This document shows, in pieces, positions 54,023 to 62,506 of a stretch of 64,000 bases of DNA. The notes under the pieces were generated by a model. That model did not search any database, was not told the origin of the DNA, and worked only from the letters and a program-made list of their open reading frames with translations. A program made the position numbers and the translations under genes. Each line of letters opens with the position of its first letter. Positions within the stretch are counted from its first letter, which is position 1. The DNA comes from Salimicrobium halophilum (GTDB taxonomy: Bacteria > Bacillota > Bacilli > Bacillales > Halobacillaceae): positions 434,001 to 498,000 of the forward strand of contig NZ_FNEV01000001.1 in assembly GCF_900100295.1 (NCBI RefSeq), written 5' to 3'.

Positions 54023-57000
54023 TTACACTTCTAGTAATGATTCCGATTCCTCAAGCTTCACAGAGACGACGCTGGAAACGCCTGACTCCTGCATCGTAAC
54101 TCCATATAAAACATCTGCATGTTCCATCGTACCCTTGCGGTGAGTGATGACGATGAACTGGGTTTCAGCACTGAAATCTGTAAGGAATTGAGCGAAACGA
54201 TCGACATTCGCTTCATCCAAAGCAGCTTCCACCTCATCAAGCACGCAGAACGGTACAGGACGTACCTTCAGAATAGAAAATAAGAGGGTGATAGCAGTGA
54301 GTGCCCGTTCGCCTCCCGAGAGCAGGTTCATGTTCTGCAGTTTCTTACCTGGTGGTTGGGCTACGATCTCTACCCCTGTCTCTAAAAGATCATCCGGGTC
54401 TGTGAGAGTCAGATCAGCTTTACCTCCCCCGAAGAGTTGTCGGAATACATGTTCGAATTGACCGCGAATCGCCTGGAACGTTTCTTTGAACTTCCGTTCC
54501 ATCTCCTGATCCATTTCACTCATGACTGTACGCAAGGTTTCTTTTGCTGAAAGGAGGTCCTCTTCCTGCCCTTTGAGAAACTCGAAACGTTCTCTCACTT
54601 CTTCATATTCATCGATCGCTGCGAGGTTTATCGTCCCCAGCTCTTCGATGCCCCGCTTGATCAATTTCACCCTGGTTGTAGCTTCGTCTACATCAGCTAC
54701 ACGTTCATACGTTGCCTTCGCTTTCTCATAGGTCATTACATATTCCTCTTCAAGGTAGCGAAGCAGGTTTTCAAGCTCAACGTCGAGCCGATTCGCTTTC
54801 ACCTCTTTATCCTGGAGGTTCTGTACAAAATTCGAATGAATACGATTCGTTTCTCTGATCACAGCATCCAGGTCTTCCACTTCGGTCTGTAACAACCTGC
54901 GCTTATCCTTCGCTTCTGTAAGCTTCGAGGACAATGCTTCTTTTTCTTCACCCTTCGCATTTATCTTCTCTTCGAGTTCTTCCTTAGTTTCTTCAGAGTG
55001 GAAGAACGACATCAGCTCTTCGTAACTTTCTTCCACCTTTTGAAGAGAAGCCGCTTTCTCTTTATGCTCCGCTTCGATCTGACGCACCTTTTCTTCTGCA
55101 TTCCTTGCTTCCGCCTGGTGAGTAGCAAGCTGCACTTTCAATTCCTGTTCTTTCTTCCTTAGAGCATCTTTGTTTTGTTCTTTTTCTGCTTTGACATTCG
55201 TCAACCGGTCGATTTCCTGCTGAGTCTGTTCGATTTTCTTCTCAAGCTCATCGAGATCACTGTCGATGGCAAGCATATCTTTACTCGTCTTGTCATACTC
55301 TTCTTTTTGCTGGACATACTCACGGTCGAGAAAGGCAAGCCGCTCTTCATAATTATCGATGGAGAATTGTAGTTTCCGCTCTTCTTCCCTGTGGGTACGG
55401 ACTTCTTTTTCGACCTCACTACTTTTCTGCTCTACTTTCTGCAGGTGTCGTTCCTGTTCTTCCATCGATTCTTTCAGCGACTTCACCTTCTTCTCGGCGC
55501 GCTTCATTTTCTCTTCATAGTCTGCAACTTTCTCTGTAAGGTCTTTCAATTCCTGTTCCTGTGAGAAAAGAGATGAAGACTTGCCGGACTTTGCACCGCC
55601 CGACATCGAACCACCCGGGTTCACAACATCTCCTTCAAGCGTGACTACTTTGAATTTACGTCCGGTCTTCCGCGCAATAGCATTTGCCGTCTCCAGTGTG
55701 TCGGCAATCAGTATGTGGCCAAGCAAGTTACGGAGGATTGCATTGTATTTAGAATCCACCTGAATGAGAGCACTTGCGACACCGACGAATCCACTTTCCT
55801 TTCTCACCCCTTCAAGCGTACGTTCAGGAACGAACCTCTCCTTGATAGCTTCCATGGGAAGAAAGGTGGCCCGCCCCTGATTCGTTTTCTTCAGCCATTC
55901 GATAGCATTACGCGCGGAAGCTTCATCCGCAGTGATTACGTGCTGAGCCTGAGCTCCGAGTGCTGTTTCGATGGCTGTCATGAACTCTTTCGGAATGGTC
56001 ACTTTCTCAAGAACAGATCCCTCTACTCCCTTGAGTTGGCGGTTGTCCCGAGCTTTCAACACAGCTTTCACCCCTTGAAAGTAACCGGCGAAGGATTCCT
56101 TCATCTCTTCAAGAGCACCTTTTTTCGAACGGAGGCTCTCCATATGCTGATAACCCTGATACAACTTCTGCTGCCATTCTTCATAGGATTGTTTCGTCTG
56201 TTTCCACTGATCTTCTTTCTCTTTAAGTTCAGTCGTCAATTGTACTTCCTCAGCTTCTAGAGGGTGCAATTTCTCCACAATATCCTGATGGGTACCTTTC
56301 ATTTTTGTCAATTCTTCACGAAGTTCAGTCGTTCTTTCGTCAGACTGGTTCGTCTTCAGTTGGTCGGCACGTCTCTTTAGATGCTGCTTTTCATTTCTCT
56401 TTGCTGCCTGATCATTAAGAAGATCGATGTAATCAGCTTTCAAGCTTTCAATCGTTTGTTCTATCGTGTCGATTTCCTCATATAGCGCTGAGGCCGTACG
56501 ATCAATCTGATCTTTCGTATCTTTTTCTATCCGCTTTTTCTTCCGCTTATGTTCCTTTGCTTCCTTTAAGGCTTCCTCTGAAGATGTCAGCTCTTTCCTC
56601 ATTTTCACGCGATCATTTTCCAGACTTTCCTTTTTCTCTTCATAATGCTTTTTCTTCTCCTGGAAAAGCTCTCTTTTACCGTTCAATCCCTCCAGCTCTT
56701 TGGTCAACTGAAGCATCGTCCCGTGCGTTTCTTCAATCAGACTGTCAAGATGAGCTGTCTCTTCACGCTTGTTTTCCACTTCCGTCTGTTTTTGTTCCAC
56801 CTTTTCGTCAAGCTCCTGTTCCTGCTTCCGGTGGTATTCGATATAAGCTTCCAAAGCTTGCCATTCTCCGTGCATATCTTCAATCTGCGTGACGAGAAGA
56901 GCCACTTCTTCTGTTTCAAGTTCTTCTTTCTTTTCCAGATAATCACGTGCGATCGAAGCCTGTTCCTTTAATGGCTCCACCCGGTCTTCGATTTCTGATA

Positions 57001-57583
57001 GGATATCCTTCACACGGTACAGGTTATCTTCTGTTTCTTCGAGTTTCGCTTCCGCTTTCCGTTTCCTTTGTTTGTATTTCAACACTCCGGCTGCTTCCTC
57101 GAAAATGACCCGGCGGTCTTTAGGTTTAGAACTTAATATCTCCTCCACCTTGCCCTGACTAATAATAGAGAAGGCTTCTCTGCCAAGTCCGGAATCCATG
57201 AAGAGGTCTACAATATCTTTCAGCCGGCAGCTTTCCTGATTTATATAGAATTCACTATCCCCGGAACGGTAAACCCGCCTGGTCACCTGCACTTCTTCAA
57301 ACTCAAGTGGCAAGGTATGATCTTCATTGTCCAGAGTAAGTGTTACTTCTGCATACCCTTTGGAATGTCTCGTTTCACTTCCGGAAAAGATGACATCCTC
57401 CATTTTGCTTCCGCGCAATGAGCGGGCGGACTGTTCTCCAAGCACCCACCGGATCGCATCCGTTATGTTACTCTTTCCGCTTCCGTTCGGCCCTACGACA
57501 GCCGTCACTCCCGAAACGAATTTAATATCTATTTTGTCGGCGAAGGATTTGAACCCAGCCGTCTCCAATTGTTTGAGGAACAT
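54023..57583 (-). CDS. smc: Chromosome partition protein SMC
   Basis: SMC with ScpA/ScpB condenses and segregates the chromosome. The 1186-residue protein has the N-terminal ATPase half (GPNGSGKSNITDAIRWVLGE, residues about 32-51), two long coiled coils, a hinge near residues 510-670 (FAGYFQGVKAVLKA...NPGGSMSGGA), and the C-terminal half with signature LLSGGERALTAI and Walker B PFCVLDEVEAALDEAN. GGAGG precedes ATG 57583. In B. subtilis rnc directly precedes smc; here a UPF0435 gene intervenes. Confidence 0.98.
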   Translation of the reverse strand: MFLKQLETAGFKSFADKIDIKFVSGVTAVVGPNGSGKSNITDAIRWVLGEQSARSLRGSKMEDVIFSGSETRHSKGYAEVTLTLDNEDHTLPLEFEEVQVTRRVYRSGDSEFYINQESCRLKDIVDLFMDSGLGREAFSIISQGKVEEILSSKPKDRRVIFEEAAGVLKYKQRKRKAEAKLEETEDNLYRVKDILSEIEDRVEPLKEQASIARDYLEKKEELETEEVALLVTQIEDMHGEWQALEAYIEYHRKQEQELDEKVEQKQTEVENKREETAHLDSLIEETHGTMLQLTKELEGLNGKRELFQEKKKHYEEKKESLENDRVKMRKELTSSEEALKEAKEHKRKKKRIEKDTKDQIDRTASALYEEIDTIEQTIESLKADYIDLLNDQAAKRNEKQHLKRRADQLKTNQSDERTTELREELTKMKGTHQDIVEKLHPLEAEEVQLTTELKEKEDQWKQTKQSYEEWQQKLYQGYQHMESLRSKKGALEEMKESFAGYFQGVKAVLKARDNRQLKGVEGSVLEKVTIPKEFMTAIETALGAQAQHVITADEASARNAIEWLKKTNQGRATFLPMEAIKERFVPERTLEGVRKESGFVGVASALIQVDSKYNAILRNLLGHILIADTLETANAIARKTGRKFKVVTLEGDVVNPGGSMSGGAKSGKSSSLFSQEQELKDLTEKVADYEEKMKRAEKKVKSLKESMEEQERHLQKVEQKSSEVEKEVRTHREEERKLQFSIDNYEERLAFLDREYVQQKEEYDKTSKDMLAIDSDLDELEKKIEQTQQEIDRLTNVKAEKEQNKDALRKKEQELKVQLATHQAEARNAEEKVRQIEAEHKEKAASLQKVEESYEELMSFFHSEETKEELEEKINAKGEEKEALSSKLTEAKDKRRLLQTEVEDLDAVIRETNRIHSNFVQNLQDKEVKANRLDVELENLLRYLEEEYVMTYEKAKATYERVADVDEATTRVKLIKRGIEELGTINLAAIDEYEEVRERFEFLKGQEEDLLSAKETLRTVMSEMDQEMERKFKETFQAIRGQFEHVFRQLFGGGKADLTLTDPDDLLETGVEIVAQPPGKKLQNMNLLSGGERALTAITLLFSILKVRPVPFCVLDEVEAALDEANVDRFAQFLTDFSAETQFIVITHRKGTMEHADVLYGVTMQESGVSSVVSVKLEESESLLEV

Positions 57584-57669
57584 CTCTTATCCTCCTGTTT
57601 GTCATTCTTTCTCTAACTTAATTATTCTATCATAATAATATTGACGCGCCCACCTGGGTTTTCGAGGGG

Positions 57670-57698
57670 TTTCAAAATCTCCTGTAATCATCTATCAT
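57670..57698 (+). promoter_or_regulatory. Candidate promoter of the UPF0435 gene
   Basis: On the plus strand, TTTCAA (57670-57675), a 17-base spacer and TATCAT (57693-57698), followed by GGGGGA ahead of the ATG at 57730. It lies in the 146-base divergent gap between smc and the UPF0435 gene. I found no convincing smc promoter in the same gap. Confidence 0.55.
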
Positions 57699-57729
57699 AG
57701 ACAATAGCAAAAAATAGGGGGAAGATACC

Positions 57730-57954
57730 ATGAGTTTGGAAGAAGCAAACAGAGATAATTTGAACACACTAATAGAAACACTCGCTGATCGATTGCAGGT
57801 GGTCAACCGCGGCCTCCTCGACCCGGAAGATTTCGACCTTGATCATTATCATGATATCAAAGAACTTTACGATATCATCGAAATGAAAGGGCAGCTTAGC
57901 GTGTCGGAGATTCAGGCGTTCGTCTCTGAACTGTCTAAATACCGTAAATACTGA
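57730..57954 (+). CDS. UPF0435 / DUF1128 family protein (YfkK-like)
   Basis: This 74-residue protein is the only plus-strand gene in the window. It is helical and acidic: NLNTLIETLADRLQVVNRGLLDPEDFD, then YHDIKELYDIIEMKGQLSVSEIQAFVSELSKYRK-type residues. This matches the UPF0435 (DUF1128) family of small Firmicute proteins of unknown function, YfkK in B. subtilis. GGGGGA lies 7 bases before the ATG. It is convergent with rnc and divergent from smc, breaking up the usual rnc-smc-ftsY cluster. Confidence 0.88.
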   Translation: MSLEEANRDNLNTLIETLADRLQVVNRGLLDPEDFDLDHYHDIKELYDIIEMKGQLSVSEIQAFVSELSKYRKY

Positions 57955-57993
57955 ATCGGAACACTCGCTTTACAACAACATGGATGGGACCAC

Positions 57994-58037
57994 AAAAAAC
58001 TCCGAACAATTGAACTATAATTGTTCGGAGTTTTTTT
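57994..58037. terminator. Bidirectional intrinsic terminator
   Basis: Plus-strand AAAAAACTCCGAACAATT pairs perfectly with AATTGTTCGGAGTTTTTTT around a 7-base loop, giving T-tracts on both strands. It lies between the convergent UPF0435 gene and rnc and can stop both. Confidence 0.95.
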
Positions 58038-58085
58038 AGGAAGCTTTTGTGCGCGCTCATTCCTCGAAAGAAGGTATCTGAACCT

Positions 58086-58769
58086 TTACTTAAGCTTCTC
58101 CAACGCTTCTTCCGCGGCTTTCTGTTCGGCTTCTTTCTTTGTTCTTCCTATCCCGATTCCTGCGGTATCCCCGTGAATATGTACATGAGCAATAAATTCC
58201 CGGTTGTGCGCAGGACCTCGTTCTTCTACAATCTGATAATCGATATCCGCCTGTTTCTCCCGCTGAATGAATTCCTGAAGCTGGCTTTTATAATCCATCG
58301 CATGAGAAAAAGCACCACGTTTGATCTTCGGATAGATATAGTAACTTAGAAAAGATAGAACACGGTCGAATCCCTGATCAAGATACAAAGCGCCGATAAA
58401 CGCTTCAAAAACATCCGCGAGAAGAGCAGGGCGGTGACGGCCACCGGTCATCTCTTCCCCTTTTCCAAGTAGCACATAATCCTGGAAGTTCAAGTCATTG
58501 GCAAAATCGACGAGAGAGGCTTCACACACGATAGAAGCACGTAACTTCGTCAAATCCCCTTCTGCCATATTCGGATATTTTCTGTACAGGTACTGGGAAA
58601 CCCCGAGTTCCAGTACGGCATCTCCAAGAAACTCAAGACGTTCATTATCTTCCCGATCCGTATGACGATGCTCATTCACATAAGATGAATGGGTAAAAGC
58701 CTGCTCCAAGAGCGATATGTCAGAAAATGGTACGTTCATATGTTCCTGAAGCTTAGTTAGATCCCCCAT
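58086..58769 (-). CDS. rnc: Ribonuclease III
   Basis: RNase III cleaves double-stranded RNA in rRNA and mRNA processing. The signature [13 protein letters not shown] lies near residues 43-55, followed by the second acidic site [15 protein letters not shown], and a C-terminal dsRNA-binding domain ([15 protein letters not shown]...[21 protein letters not shown]). The 227-residue length is normal. It is downstream of acpP. Confidence 0.98.
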   Translation of the reverse strand: MGDLTKLQEHMNVPFSDISLLEQAFTHSSYVNEHRHTDREDNERLEFLGDAVLELGVSQYLYRKYPNMAEGDLTKLRASIVCEASLVDFANDLNFQDYVLLGKGEEMTGGRHRPALLADVFEAFIGALYLDQGFDRVLSFLSYYIYPKIKRGAFSHAMDYKSQLQEFIQREKQADIDYQIVEERGPAHNREFIAHVHIHGDTAGIGIGRTKKEAEQKAAEEALEKLK

Positions 58770-58822
58770 AGGTCACCCGTTCCTTTGCATTGTACTTTTG
58801 TTTATCTTTTTTTACAGGAAAG

Positions 58823-58843
58823 GCTGCCTGACATGCAGGCAGC
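58823..58843 (-). terminator. Hairpin between acpP and rnc
   Basis: On the minus strand GCTGCCTG/CAGGCAGC with a 5-base loop follows the acpP stop by about 9 bases. The T-tract is poor (CTTTCC), so termination is probably partial, or it is a stabilising 3' stem-loop. Confidence 0.55.
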
Positions 58844-58851
58844 TCCAACAT

Positions 58852-59085
58852 TTAAGACTGACTGTCTATGTAATTGACAGCGTCTCCCACTGTATTGATT
58901 TTTTCTGCTTCTTCATCAGAGATTTCCATGTCGAACTCATCTTCAAGTTCCATTACAAGTTCAACTACATCAAGTGAATCAGCTTCCAGGTCTTCTTTGA
59001 AAGACGCTTCCATCGTCACTTTAGATTCTTCGACATCCAGACGATCTACGATGATCTCTTTCACTTTTTCAAATGTCTCGGCCAT
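58852..59085 (-). CDS. acpP: Acyl carrier protein
   Basis: AcpP carries growing acyl chains on a 4'-phosphopantetheine arm. The modified Ser lies in [16 protein letters not shown] (residue about 37). The 77-residue acidic protein starts [19 protein letters not shown] 59085 has GGAGG 8 bases upstream. It follows fabG, with its own -10 element nearby. Confidence 0.98.
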   Translation of the reverse strand: MAETFEKVKEIIVDRLDVEESKVTMEASFKEDLEADSLDVVELVMELEDEFDMEISDEEAEKINTVGDAVNYIDSQS

Positions 59086-59106
59086 TCCGGTCACCTCCCT
59101 TCAGAT

Positions 59107-59112
59107 ATTATA
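59107..59112 (-). promoter_or_regulatory. -10 element, candidate acpP promoter
   Basis: TATAAT on the minus strand with a weak -35 (TGGTTT at 17-base spacing). It would give a leader of about 15 bases, ahead of GGGAGGTGA. Confidence 0.45.
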
Positions 59113-59159
59113 GTAAAATTCGGTCCAAAAAACCAGTGTATTTCTCCGTCTTCTTTCGT

Positions 59160-59198
59160 AAAAAACGGCAGGTTTCGCTTACATGACCATACCGCCGT
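59160..59198 (-). terminator. Possible terminator after fabG
   Basis: On the minus strand ACGGCGG pairs with CC(T)GCCGT with one bulge, followed by six T residues. The upstream arm lies inside the fabG end. It would separate fapR-plsX-fabD-fabG from acpP. Confidence 0.5.
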
Positions 59199-59919
59199 CT
59201 ACGTGAAGCGTCTGACCTGTCATATATTCAGCATCTTCACTCAGAAGAAAACGAACGACTCTTGCGACATCCTCCCCTGTTCCAAGGCGATTTAACGGAA
59301 CCAATGAAAGCATCTGCTCTTTTTGCTCCTCTGTGAGCTCGTCTGTCATGTCAGTAGCGATGTATCCAGGTGCCACAGCATTCACCCTGATATTCTTAGC
59401 AGCAAGTTCCTTGGCATTGGATTTTGTAAGACCTATCACACCGGACTTCGCTGCTACATAGTTTGCCTGGCCAGGGTTCCCTGAGACACCGACGATAGAG
59501 GAGACATTGACGATACGACCGAACTTCTGGCGCATCATCTGGCGCGTCACCCCTTTAGTGGTAAGAAAGACTCCTTTTAAGTTAGTATCAATGACAGACT
59601 CGAAATCTTCTTCCTTCATCCTCATCAGCAAGTTGTCTTTCGTAATACCCGCGTTGTTCACAAGAAGCTCCAGACTTCCGAATGTATCGACTACTTCTTT
59701 GATCATAACCTTTACATCTTCTTCCTTCGATACATCCGCCTTGATCTTGAACGCTTCTCCGCCGGCAGCCAGAATCTCATCAACGACCGCCTGCGCCTTC
59801 TCTTCACTACCGGCATAGTTTACTGCCACTTTCGCCCCCTTCTTAGCAAGTTCAAGAGCAATGGCTTTTCCGATTCCACGGGACGCTCCTGTGACTAGCG
59901 CCGTCTGTCCTTCGAACAT
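59179..59919 (-). CDS. fabG: 3-oxoacyl-[acyl-carrier-protein] reductase FabG
   Basis: FabG reduces beta-ketoacyl-ACP with NADPH. It has the short-chain dehydrogenase cofactor motif [12 protein letters not shown] (residues 9-20), NNAGITKD, the catalytic Ser-Tyr-Lys in NVSSIVG and ANYVAAKSG, and PGYIATDMT. The 246-residue length is standard. The ATG overlaps the fabD stop by one base. Confidence 0.98.
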   Translation of the reverse strand: MFEGQTALVTGASRGIGKAIALELAKKGAKVAVNYAGSEEKAQAVVDEILAAGGEAFKIKADVSKEEDVKVMIKEVVDTFGSLELLVNNAGITKDNLLMRMKEEDFESVIDTNLKGVFLTTKGVTRQMMRQKFGRIVNVSSIVGVSGNPGQANYVAAKSGVIGLTKSNAKELAAKNIRVNAVAPGYIATDMTDELTEEQKEQMLSLVPLNRLGTGEDVARVVRFLLSEDAEYMTGQTLHVDGGMVM

Positions 59920-60854
59920 TATGAATCCTCCTTATACCAGTCAATGAAAGCTTCAAGACTATCTTTATCATTGATCTGGAATGTTTTCATTCGTCTTTCC
60001 ACTTTTCTTACGAGTCCCGACAACACTTTCCCTTCTCCTATTTCCACGATGGCGTCCACACCTTCCTGAACGAAGGCTTCCAGCGTTTCCTGAAAGCGCA
60101 CCGGAGAATAGAGTTGCTCTACGAGAAGCCTGCTTATCTCTTCTTTTTCCTTCACAGGACCAGCTGTTACGTTCGCATATACCGGTACCCTTGCGTCTTC
60201 TACCGCTATTTCGTTCAAATAGGAAGCGAAATCCTCTGCTGCGGGTTTCATAAGATCCGAATGGAACGGTCCGCTGACGTTAAGGGGCATCACCCGCTTT
60301 GCTCCCTTTTCTTTCAGATTCTCTTCGGCTTTCGATACAGATGGCTTATCTCCGGAAATGACTACCTGACCCGGACAGTTGATATTGGCGATATTCACGA
60401 CACCATCTACACTTCCTATAGCTTCCTCGATTTCAGCAGTAGACAATCCGAGAACGGCACTCATAGCCCCTTTCCCTGATGGATAAGCTTCTTCCATCAG
60501 CTTTCCACGGGTATGTACAAGGCGTACCCCTTCAAGGGCCCCGAGAGATTCGGCGGATACGAGGGCACTATACTCGCCGAGACTATGGCCGGCAGCCATA
60601 TCCGGCTTCATCCCTTCTTTCTTTAACAGCTGGTCAATAGCAGCACTGACAAGCAGTAAGGCCGGTTGTGCATTCTCCGTTTTCGTAAGTTCTTCTTCAG
60701 GACCTTCGAACATAAGTGAAGTCAAAGAATACCCGAGAGCATCGTCCGCTTCGTCAAACAGATGCTTCACGAGAGGGAATGATTCGTATAGATCCTTCCC
60801 CATCCCAACCTTTTGGGAACCTTGTCCAGGAAATACAAACGCTACTTTTTTCAT
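59919..60854 (-). CDS. fabD: Malonyl-CoA:ACP transacylase FabD
   Basis: FabD loads malonate onto ACP. The catalytic Ser lies in [11 protein letters not shown] near residue 90, after [17 protein letters not shown] at the start, with the His of [10 protein letters not shown] near residue 200. The 311-residue length is normal. Its ATG overlaps the plsX stop by 4 bases. Confidence 0.98.
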   Translation of the reverse strand: MKKVAFVFPGQGSQKVGMGKDLYESFPLVKHLFDEADDALGYSLTSLMFEGPEEELTKTENAQPALLLVSAAIDQLLKKEGMKPDMAAGHSLGEYSALVSAESLGALEGVRLVHTRGKLMEEAYPSGKGAMSAVLGLSTAEIEEAIGSVDGVVNIANINCPGQVVISGDKPSVSKAEENLKEKGAKRVMPLNVSGPFHSDLMKPAAEDFASYLNEIAVEDARVPVYANVTAGPVKEKEEISRLLVEQLYSPVRFQETLEAFVQEGVDAIVEIGEGKVLSGLVRKVERRMKTFQINDKDSLEAFIDWYKEDS

Positions 60855-61849
60855 TCTTTTTCACCTTCCATTTGTTCAAGAGTTGTTTGAATCGTGGAAG
60901 AAACATCCTTCTTCACCATATCACGTGCCTGACGCACAGCATTCACAATCGCGTTCTGATCTGAAGAGCCATGCGCTTTGATTACAGGAGCAGAAAGGCC
61001 AAGCAAACCTGCTCCTCCGTATTCCGAATAGTCAAGCTGGTCTTTGAGCTTTTTTAAATCATTTTTGACAAGAGCCGCAGCCACTTTTGTCTTTATGCTG
61101 GACATGAATGTCTCTTTGATCATCTTGAACATATTCATCGCTGTCCCCTCGATCGTCTTCAGCGCGATGTTACCTGTGAATCCGTCCGTCACGACAACAT
61201 CTGCCACCCCATCGAGAAGATCCCTCGATTCGACATTTCCGACAAAATGAATCGGAGCTTCCTGCAGCATGGTAAAGGCTTGTTTCGTAAGATCGCTTCC
61301 TTTTCCATCTTCTGTGCCCACGTTCAATAAGCCCACTCTCGGATTATTGATTCCGCGGACCTGCTCTGCATAAATCGAACCTATGATTCCGTATTGCAAC
61401 AGGTGATTCGGTTTTGCATCTACGTTCGCACCGACATCCAGCATGAGGAACCCTTTGCCGTCAAGAGTGGGAAGGGTCGGGCTTAATGCGGGGCGGTCCA
61501 CCCCTTTTATACGTCCGACAACAAACAGACCGGCACTCATCAGAGCTCCGGTGTTCCCGGCTGAAATACAGGCATCCGCCCGTCCTTCCTTCACCTCCGT
61601 AGCCGCAAGAACCAGCGAGGACTGCTTTTTTCTCCTCACGGCACGTACCGGTTCATCTTCATTCGTGATCACTTCGGATGTATGCACAACATGAAGACGT
61701 TCTCTCGATTCCGAAAACGCATGGATCTTCTCTTCGTCCCCTATCAGGGTAATCTCTATGTCTTCATATGTCTGAAGGGCTTCCATCGCACCTTTCACAA
61801 TCGCCTCGGGTGCGTGGTCCCCGCCCATCGCATCAATAGCTAGTTTCAT
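60851..61849 (-). CDS. plsX: Phosphate acyltransferase PlsX
   Basis: PlsX converts acyl-ACP to acyl-phosphate, the substrate of PlsY in phosphatidic acid synthesis. The N-terminus is [21 protein letters not shown], followed by [32 protein letters not shown] and [16 protein letters not shown]. The 332-residue length is standard. It follows fapR by 15 bases. Confidence 0.98.
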   Translation of the reverse strand: MKLAIDAMGGDHAPEAIVKGAMEALQTYEDIEITLIGDEEKIHAFSESRERLHVVHTSEVITNEDEPVRAVRRKKQSSLVLAATEVKEGRADACISAGNTGALMSAGLFVVGRIKGVDRPALSPTLPTLDGKGFLMLDVGANVDAKPNHLLQYGIIGSIYAEQVRGINNPRVGLLNVGTEDGKGSDLTKQAFTMLQEAPIHFVGNVESRDLLDGVADVVVTDGFTGNIALKTIEGTAMNMFKMIKETFMSSIKTKVAAALVKNDLKKLKDQLDYSEYGGAGLLGLSAPVIKAHGSSDQNAIVNAVRQARDMVKKDVSSTIQTTLEQMEGEKE

Positions 61850-61864
61850 GACGTCTCTCTCCTT

Positions 61865-62425
61865 CTACTCTTCGGAACGATACATATAAAACGTTCCAGA
61901 AAACACTTCTTCCTGTCCTACATAGCTCGTAACTTCCACTATGGTGCGTTTCTTCTCATCCAAGCCACGCACCTTCGCTTTGGCAACGACCCGCTCCCCG
62001 CGCTTCACCTGTCGGGTGAATTTCAGAGAGGAGCTTGCTGTCAGTGCCAGTTCATCATCGATGACAGCTACAGCAAGGGAATTGGCTTGCGCAAATAAGT
62101 GGTGCCCTCTGGCTATATCATTACGGGAGAAGACGTGTTCATCTTTGATATCCATGATCGAGATCGCTTTCTCATCAAGCACAAGATCGACGACTTCTCC
62201 TATGACATCATCGATGGACAAAGCTTTCACCGTCTCCGTCCATTCCTGGTGTGCCACTGATTTGATTCTTTCCCTCACCTCAGGAATCTGAAGTTCCATA
62301 CGATCGAGCCGAATCGTCTGTATACTTACGGAAAATTTCTTCGCAAGCTCATCATCTGTCACAAAGGGGGTCGCTTCAATCGTTTCCTGAAGTTCCTTTT
62401 GCCTTTGCTGTTTCCCTTTTTTCAT
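61865..62425 (-). CDS. fapR: Fatty acid and phospholipid biosynthesis regulator FapR
   Basis: FapR represses lipid synthesis genes and is released by malonyl-CoA. The N-terminal helix-turn-helix ([22 protein letters not shown], about residues 23-44) is joined to a hotdog-fold effector domain ([29 protein letters not shown]). ATG 62425 with GGAG 6 bases upstream gives 186 residues. It heads the fapR-plsX-fabD-fabG operon and probably controls itself through the adjoining operator. Confidence 0.97.
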   Translation of the reverse strand: MKKGKQQRQKELQETIEATPFVTDDELAKKFSVSIQTIRLDRMELQIPEVRERIKSVAHQEWTETVKALSIDDVIGEVVDLVLDEKAISIMDIKDEHVFSRNDIARGHHLFAQANSLAVAVIDDELALTASSSLKFTRQVKRGERVVAKAKVRGLDEKKRTIVEVTSYVGQEEVFSGTFYMYRSEE

Positions 62426-62446
62426 TCTCTTCTCCACCGTCCATTT

Positions 62447-62465
62447 TTATGACTAGGTACTAATA
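62447..62465 (-). promoter_or_regulatory. FapR operator
   Basis: On the minus strand ATTAGTACCTAGTCAT matches the known FapR box (TTAGTACCT followed by an imperfect inverted half). It lies just after the -10 region and 22 bases before the fapR ATG, a position that blocks transcription when FapR is bound. Confidence 0.82.
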
Positions 62466-62491
62466 GTAATATATAATACTATACTTGTTAA
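62463..62491 (-). promoter_or_regulatory. Sigma-A promoter of fapR-plsX-fabD-fabG
   Basis: On the minus strand, TTAACA (62491-62486), a 17-base spacer and TACTAT (62468-62463). An overlapping alternative is TTGCGT-N17-TATATT. Either start lies next to the FapR operator, between recG and fapR. Confidence 0.6.
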
Positions 62492-62506
62492 CGCAACAGA
62501 TGTGAG

